The translations under genes and the position numbers were made by a program. A stretch of 37,705 nucleotides of DNA from Acanthamoeba lenticulata (lineage: Eukaryota > Discosea > Longamoebia > Acanthamoebidae), in assembly GCA_002179805.1 (NCBI GenBank), contig NAVB01000981.1, positions 1-37,705 on the forward strand. Direction: 5' to 3'. Below are positions 33,738-37,705 of this stretch, in pieces (within the stretch, counting starts at the first letter, position 1; every line of letters begins with the position of its first letter). A model generated the notes under the pieces. It ran no database searches, was not told where the DNA came from, and saw only the letters and a list, made by a program, of their open reading frames with translations.

Positions 33738-34989
33738 TCAAAGGTCCTCGAGCTGCTCGAGCAGGCGGCTGATGTGTGCGGAAATGGGAACCTTGCTCTC
33801 GTAGAGGTGATGCTGCGTGGCGACCACACGCAGCCGCGCGCGAAGCATTTGAGGCGGGATGACCTCGGCCGTCTCTCGCCTCGTTCTTGGGGGGTGTCGG
33901 GGCAATGAGTTAACAACGCAAGGAACCTGAAGAAGAAGAAGAAGCACCTTTCCCCTTCTTGCTTCTCCTCCTCAATGCCATCAATGGCGCCCAGCCGTAG
34001 CCACGGGTCCTCAAACGTGCTGGTGCTAAAGGCCATGGAGAGCGCCACGCGGGGCACCACCGCCCGCTTGCTCGCTCGGCCGCCAAAGTGCAGCGTCCGC
34101 CCGCCTGCAAGGGCGCACCAATACATGCCTCAATTGAGGAAACCTCTTCAAGGAGCAAAACGAGTAGCGAGTAGCGAGTCACAAGTTGGATGAACCCATA
34201 CCCCACGCCAGCACGGAGCCCTCCTCGGCCGGCAGGGCTCGCACGTTCTGCACATCAAAGTCGACCGACTCCCTCCCGCTGTCGTAGTCCTGGCGCCCCA
34301 ACAACAACACGTTACATTTGATAATTGTTGAGGACGAAGCACAAGGATAAGCGCAGGGATAAGCGCTACACACCTCATCAAACGACGCCGGGACGACGTA
34401 GATGCACCCGTTCTCTGGTGTGGCGTCCGTAAACGGCACCCATGCTGTGGGGGTTGGGGGTTGATCAGCCGCTACGCTACGCAGATGAAACATGAAACGG
34501 GCCGGTTGTACCGGTCACGTACTCGGGCTCGCCGCGGGCGTTGAAGGGCATCGTCTGGCGGTCACGATGGGGCTCCCAGCCCTTCTCCTAGTGCGTTGGG
34601 TCGATGTACCATGCCCAGAAGTCGGCGTTGAACTGCAGGTCGCGATTGACCGTCTGCCGCACCAGGAAGTGGAGGGCGTAGGCCAGCAGCCAGGCCTCGT
34701 CGTACATGAGGATCCAGGCCGGGTGCCATCCGAAGCGCACGAGCGTGGCCACCGCCTGGGCGAGTGGCCGCATGGCAAACGGCCATTCGGTGCTACTGGA
34801 AGGCAGCTGTGTAGAGGCACATGATGAGCTTCGAGGGCATGTGGCTTGCCCCCTGCCCCACTTCATGCGCACCTTGAAGTAGCCTTCGGTCAGCATCTGC
34901 TCACGCAATGACGCGTGCAGCGACGAGCCGCCACTCCAGCGCAGGTCCAGCGTCATTTTGGTGTTGCTGATGTACTGCTCATCATTCAC
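33738..34989 (-). CDS. Phytanoyl-CoA dioxygenase (PhyH)-like gene with in-frame TAG; 5' end unresolved
   Basis: Minus-strand exons fit in phase: 34989-34873, 34806-34512, 34444-34374, 34289-34202, 34104-33948, 33885-33738. Family blocks: GWEPHRDRQTMPFNARGEPE with the His-x-Asp iron ligands; YVTAWVPFTDATPENGCIYV; VRALPAEEGSVLAWGGRTLH with the distal His; ending SRLLEQLEDL. PhyH proteins are Fe(II)/2-oxoglutarate oxygenases that hydroxylate lipids or small metabolites. The frame holds a TAG at 34590-34588, nine codons before the iron-binding Asp and between FWAWYIDPTH and EKGWEPHRD. It cannot be spliced out in phase with the nearby GT/AG pair. Either the gene is freshly inactivated or the base is an error. 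Upstream exons probably lie in 34990-35321 (candidate ATG 35321, MKRRRQDD), but frames there could not be joined with confidence. Confidence 0.65.
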
Positions 34990-35557
34990 CTGGCCATATT
35001 GCCGTTGCGTCAGCCCAGATTCAGCATGCTCTGCCTGCCCTTGAGTGCAGCGCCCTCCGACTGCGTGCGGCTTGATGTACGTGTAGCCAAGGGCATAACT
35101 GCCGCCAGTAGCATGCTCCCTCTACGGATGCGGCGCTCTGCTGCCTGTAGCAGTGATGTCAGAGATGAGGGTGTTGATTAAGAGAATGGGGCTGAGCCTG
35201 ACCGTGCATCCCGCAACGCCTCGCTTTCAAAAAGAGGCCTATGCACCCAGCCAACGCAAAGTTCGTCCTGAGGCCCTTCCTCTTCGCCACAGGAGACGTC
35301 GTCTTGGCGCCTTCGTTTCATCTTTCTGTCGTCTGGTCGAGCCCAGTCTCGAACCCACAGCAGGTGCACGGAAACGAAAGCCCGCTTCTGTCTCCCAGCC
35401 GACGGCAGGCCACAACGCCAGACCCGACGTAGAAGTCGCACGCGCAGCAGCTGCCGCCGTCGTCTGAAGGCAGAGCTGGAGTGGAGCCGAAGCGTAAAGG
35501 AACGTGCTTGACTGATCTCAGCATCATTTAGACGAACACATCCAGCAAGACCGCACA
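34990..35557. other. 5' region of the PhyH-like gene and divergent promoter
   Basis: A minus-strand frame from an ATG at 35321 (MKRRRQDDVSCGEEEGPQDE) and a second open stretch (ALGYTYIKPHAVGGR, about 35107-35060) are plausible early exons of the PhyH-like gene; neither is certain. The remaining 35322-35557 lies between divergent starts and probably holds both promoters. Confidence 0.4.
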
Positions 35558-36943
35558 ATGAGCAGCAAAAAGTCGTCCAAATCCAGGAAATCAAAGACAT
35601 CGGTCACAGATGTGGAGGATTATGATTCGGATGAATCGTCCTCTTCAAGACGGAGCACATCTTCCACAGCCTCGGCCTCAGGCGAAAAGAAGAAGAAGCG
35701 TGGCCTGCGCGGGCTGTTCTCGAGGAAGAAGAAGAACAAGGACAAGGGCGAGTCCATGACTGACTATGAAGAATCGGAGTCCGAGTACAGCGAATCGGAC
35801 AACGAATCGGTCTCATCGCGACGCAGCACCGACAGCGCGCGCAGCACGAGCAGTACGGCAAGCAAGAAGGAGAAGAAAGAAGAGAAGAAGCGGGAGAAGG
35901 AGGAGAAGAAGCGAGAGAAAGAACGGGAGAAGGAGGCCAAGAAGAAGGAGAAGGAGCGCAAAAAGCGGCTCAAGAAGGAGAGCTCCAGCGCCTCCCTGGC
36001 CGGTAGCGACGGTACATCCAGATCCAACCCCTCGTTTTATCCGAATAAAGATTTACTAATAGAGTGGACCTTGTCAACAACAGGCGAAAAGAAGAAGCGT
36101 TCCGTGCTGGGCCTGCGGAAGAAAAAGAAGAAGGGCAGTGATGGTGACAGCTACACCGACTACACCGACTCCGAGGCTGCCTCTGATGTTGGCTCAGGTA
36201 TGCAACTCTTCCCTCCCTTCTCGCGAACAACCATAACTTATAGAGTCGACACCACACAACAGAGTCTGACTTCAACAGCGACAGCGACGACGATCGTCGC
36301 GGCAGTCGGCGGGGTGGCGGTGGCGGTGGAAGCCGAATCTCGTCTCATCGAAGTACGTCGTACTCGCCCTCGCGGCTCGATCTGTGCCCAGTCCTGTGCC
36401 TCCTGACTGACTCTCGCTGTGCGCCGTTCTCTCTTTCTTCCCTTTTCTCCCTCAGAATCCGCCCGAAACGACTATGATGACGACTTTGACGACGACTACG
36501 GCGGGCGGCGAGGCAAGACCAAGAGCCCGCGTGGCGGCGGAGGCGGTGGGGGCTTTAAACGAGGCGGCTACGATGACGACGACGATGACTACAACGATCG
36601 ACGAGGCGGAGGCGGTGGCGGAGGCGGCCGAGGCCGCGGCAACAGTGGCGGCCGCGGGAGCTACGATGATGGCGGCGGCCATGATGATGACGACGAGTTC
36701 ATCCCGGCCGAGGTCCTACGGCTGGACGACGGCAGCGAGAAGATCCTCAACGACGGCTCGGGTGGCGGGCGAGGGCGCCGCGGGGGCTACGGCTCGCTGG
36801 ACGATGGCGACGACGAGGAGAAGGTGCCCAAGGAGCAGCTGCGGCTCAACGACAAGGACTACGAGGAAGCCATGAAGTTTGCCAGTGAGGCCACCGCCCT
36901 CATGTCTGGCCGCAAGACGTGCCTCGGCTGCGTCCTCTCGTAA
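35558..36943 (+). CDS. Charged low-complexity protein with C-terminal CVLS prenylation box
   Basis: Exons 35558-36011, 36084-36197, 36263-36352 and 36456-36943 join in phase to 381 residues. The protein has Ser/Lys-rich segments, acidic SMTDYEESESEYSESDNES, a Lys/Glu block (about 105-140, KKEKKEEKKREKEEKKREKE) likely to form a single helix or coiled coil, repeated GLRGLFSRKKK / VLGLRKKKKK basic modules, and Gly-rich Asp/Arg stretches (GGYDDDDDDYNDRRGGGGGG). Two short repeats near the end match each other: PAEVLRLDDGSEKILNDGSG and PKEQLRLNDKDYEEAMKFA. It ends KTCLGCVLS; CVLS is a CaaX farnesylation signal and the Cys three residues before it is a possible palmitoylation site. Membrane attachment is inferred. 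No enzymatic family was recognised. The two first introns are optional by frame (72 nt, no stop). Confidence 0.8.
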
Positions 36944-37185
36944 AAGCAAAAAGCAAAAGAAAATGTAAAATGAAACAATAAATACCGAAAAGAATTCAAA
37001 GAATTCGTCGCCAAAGGAAGCATAAATTCTGTGCAAAATTGTTGTGAACGAAGTTTGTTGGCTGGAACAACGAAGTCAAATTGCCATCAACTAAATGAGC
37101 AGCACAGGGATCAACAAAAAAGAGAAATAGACAAGAAATAAGTTACCATCGGCACATTTGTCCGCGCCTTTATTCACAAACACAA
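36944..37185. other. AT-rich intergenic spacer
   Basis: Holds the 3' UTR of the CaaX protein and the promoter of the RhoGAP gene. No further gene or RNA was recognised. Confidence 0.5.
36977..36982 (+). terminator. Possible poly(A) signal of the CaaX-box protein gene
   Basis: AATAAA 34 nt after the stop codon in A-rich sequence; the only such hexamer close to this gene end. Confidence 0.45.
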
Positions 37186-37675
37186 ATGGATCTTGGCTCG
37201 GCCAGCAGCAAATCCAAACTATTGAACAATGTTAAAAAGCGAGCCGCTTCCCTCTCGCGGTACTGCCTCGTCCGCCCTTGCCCCTTGGTCTCCCGCCTAC
37301 ATTTTATTTTTCGTCTCATTTTTATTTACTCGCCATTTTTTTGTTGCTCCATGGAACGCGTGGCTGCAGGCAGCGGAAGGGCACCAAGGACAAGGCCAGC
37401 TCGCTCTCCTCAGCTGCTGACTTGCGAATTTCTGGGCCGACCAACTACCGCAACTGCTCTGTCACAGGTGAGACTCACCCCTGCTTAGCACCTTGGCCCG
37501 AGTCGAGCAACGTGGTCAACTGACGTGCACACAAAAACGCAAACACGTGCCACAAGGCTTGTTCGGGGTGCGGTTCGAGCAGGCGCTGAAGGAGCACGAA
37601 GCAGCGGGCTTCCAGGTGCCGCCCTTCATCGAGCAAATATGCCTCCACATCGAACAGACCATGCTCCACCGCGAG
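37186..37675 (+). CDS. RhoGAP-domain protein, N-terminal part (continues past window)
   Basis: Exons 37186-37259, 37370-37467 and 37557-37675 join in phase and give the first 97 residues; the next donor is at 37676 and the gene runs off the window. A basic N-terminus (SSKSKLLNNVKKRAASLSRQ, then RKGTKDK) precedes ISGPTNYRNCSVTG, which resembles the start of a CRIB Rho-binding motif (I-S-x-P-x-x-F/Y-x-H), lacking the usual His pair. It is followed at once by LFGVRFEQALKEHEAAG and VPPFIEQICLHIEQTMLHRE, the opening helices of a RhoGAP domain. The catalytic Arg finger lies beyond the window. A CRIB-RhoGAP order is known in plant RopGAPs. Inferred role: turning off Rac/Rho GTPases in actin control. 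Confidence 0.7.
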
Positions 37676-37705
37676 GTACAGCATGTCCTTGTTGTTTCGT
37701 CAGAG

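Noticed and set aside
34588..34609. A 22-nt GT...AG mini-intron removing the PhyH in-frame TAG
   Set aside because: Too short for the introns of this window, and splicing there would join phase 2 to a codon start and shift the frame out of the EKGWEPHRD block.
1..37705. tRNA, rRNA or other structured RNA genes
   Set aside because: No stretch was recognised with the A/B boxes or cloverleaf of a tRNA, or conserved rRNA sequence; reading by eye cannot exclude small ncRNAs.

Overview
The window looks like nuclear DNA from a free-living amoeba, most probably Acanthamoeba or a close relative. It is GC-rich and densely packed with genes on both strands. Most genes are split by short (about 60-150 nt) GT-AG introns, often with GTACG or GTGCG donors, and the proteins are typically eukaryotic (FNIP, RhoGAP, MORN/RING, EF-hand, sulfiredoxin). 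Species assignment is inference from style; no rRNA or marker gene is present. Exon models were built by hand from reading frame, splice consensus, phase and family resemblance.

Layout. 1-1.4 kb: 3' part of a MORN-coiled coil-RING protein. 1.7-3.0 kb: membrane-anchored FkbM-type methyltransferase. 3.5-4.8 kb: decayed C-type-lectin gene with a Thr/Pro/Ser-rich stalk. 5.0-7.9 kb: a full folliculin-interacting protein (FNIP) homologue in 11 exons. 8.1-9.7 kb: AlgH/DUF179 protein with a LYR-like N-terminus. 10.1-26.5 kb: one gigantic gene for a predicted 5,432-residue type I membrane protein. It has a signal peptide, a DUF4114-like head, a Cys-rich knot, about 4,700 residues of nearly pure Thr-Pro-Thr-Val, a transmembrane helix and an 80-residue tail. 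26.6-27.6 kb: a 5'-truncated minus-strand LINE-like remnant. 27.6-29.0 kb: a truncated, frameshifted copy of the giant gene's 3' part. 29.2-30.9 kb (minus): ornithine cyclodeaminase/mu-crystallin family enzyme, divergent from sulfiredoxin at 31.3-31.7 kb. 31.8-33.7 kb: tandem EF-hand genes. 33.7-35.3 kb (minus): PhyH-type dioxygenase interrupted by an in-frame TAG. 35.6-36.9 kb: charged, Gly-rich protein ending in a CVLS prenylation box. 37.2 kb to the end: start of a RhoGAP gene with a possible CRIB motif.

The most unusual object is the giant stalk gene. Its coding array is about 1,180 contiguous 12-bp units (ACN CCN ACN GTN) in one 15.4-kb exon. The third bases are almost fully scrambled while the four amino acids are held, which points to protein-level selection on a very long, probably O-glycosylated surface rod. 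Two decayed relatives lie within 7 kb on either side, one separated from it by a retroelement scar, so this is an active birth-and-death locus for cell-surface stalk proteins. The other genes are mainly housekeeping or signalling (nutrient sensing, redox repair, calcium, Rho signalling) and show no operon-like link to the giant gene.
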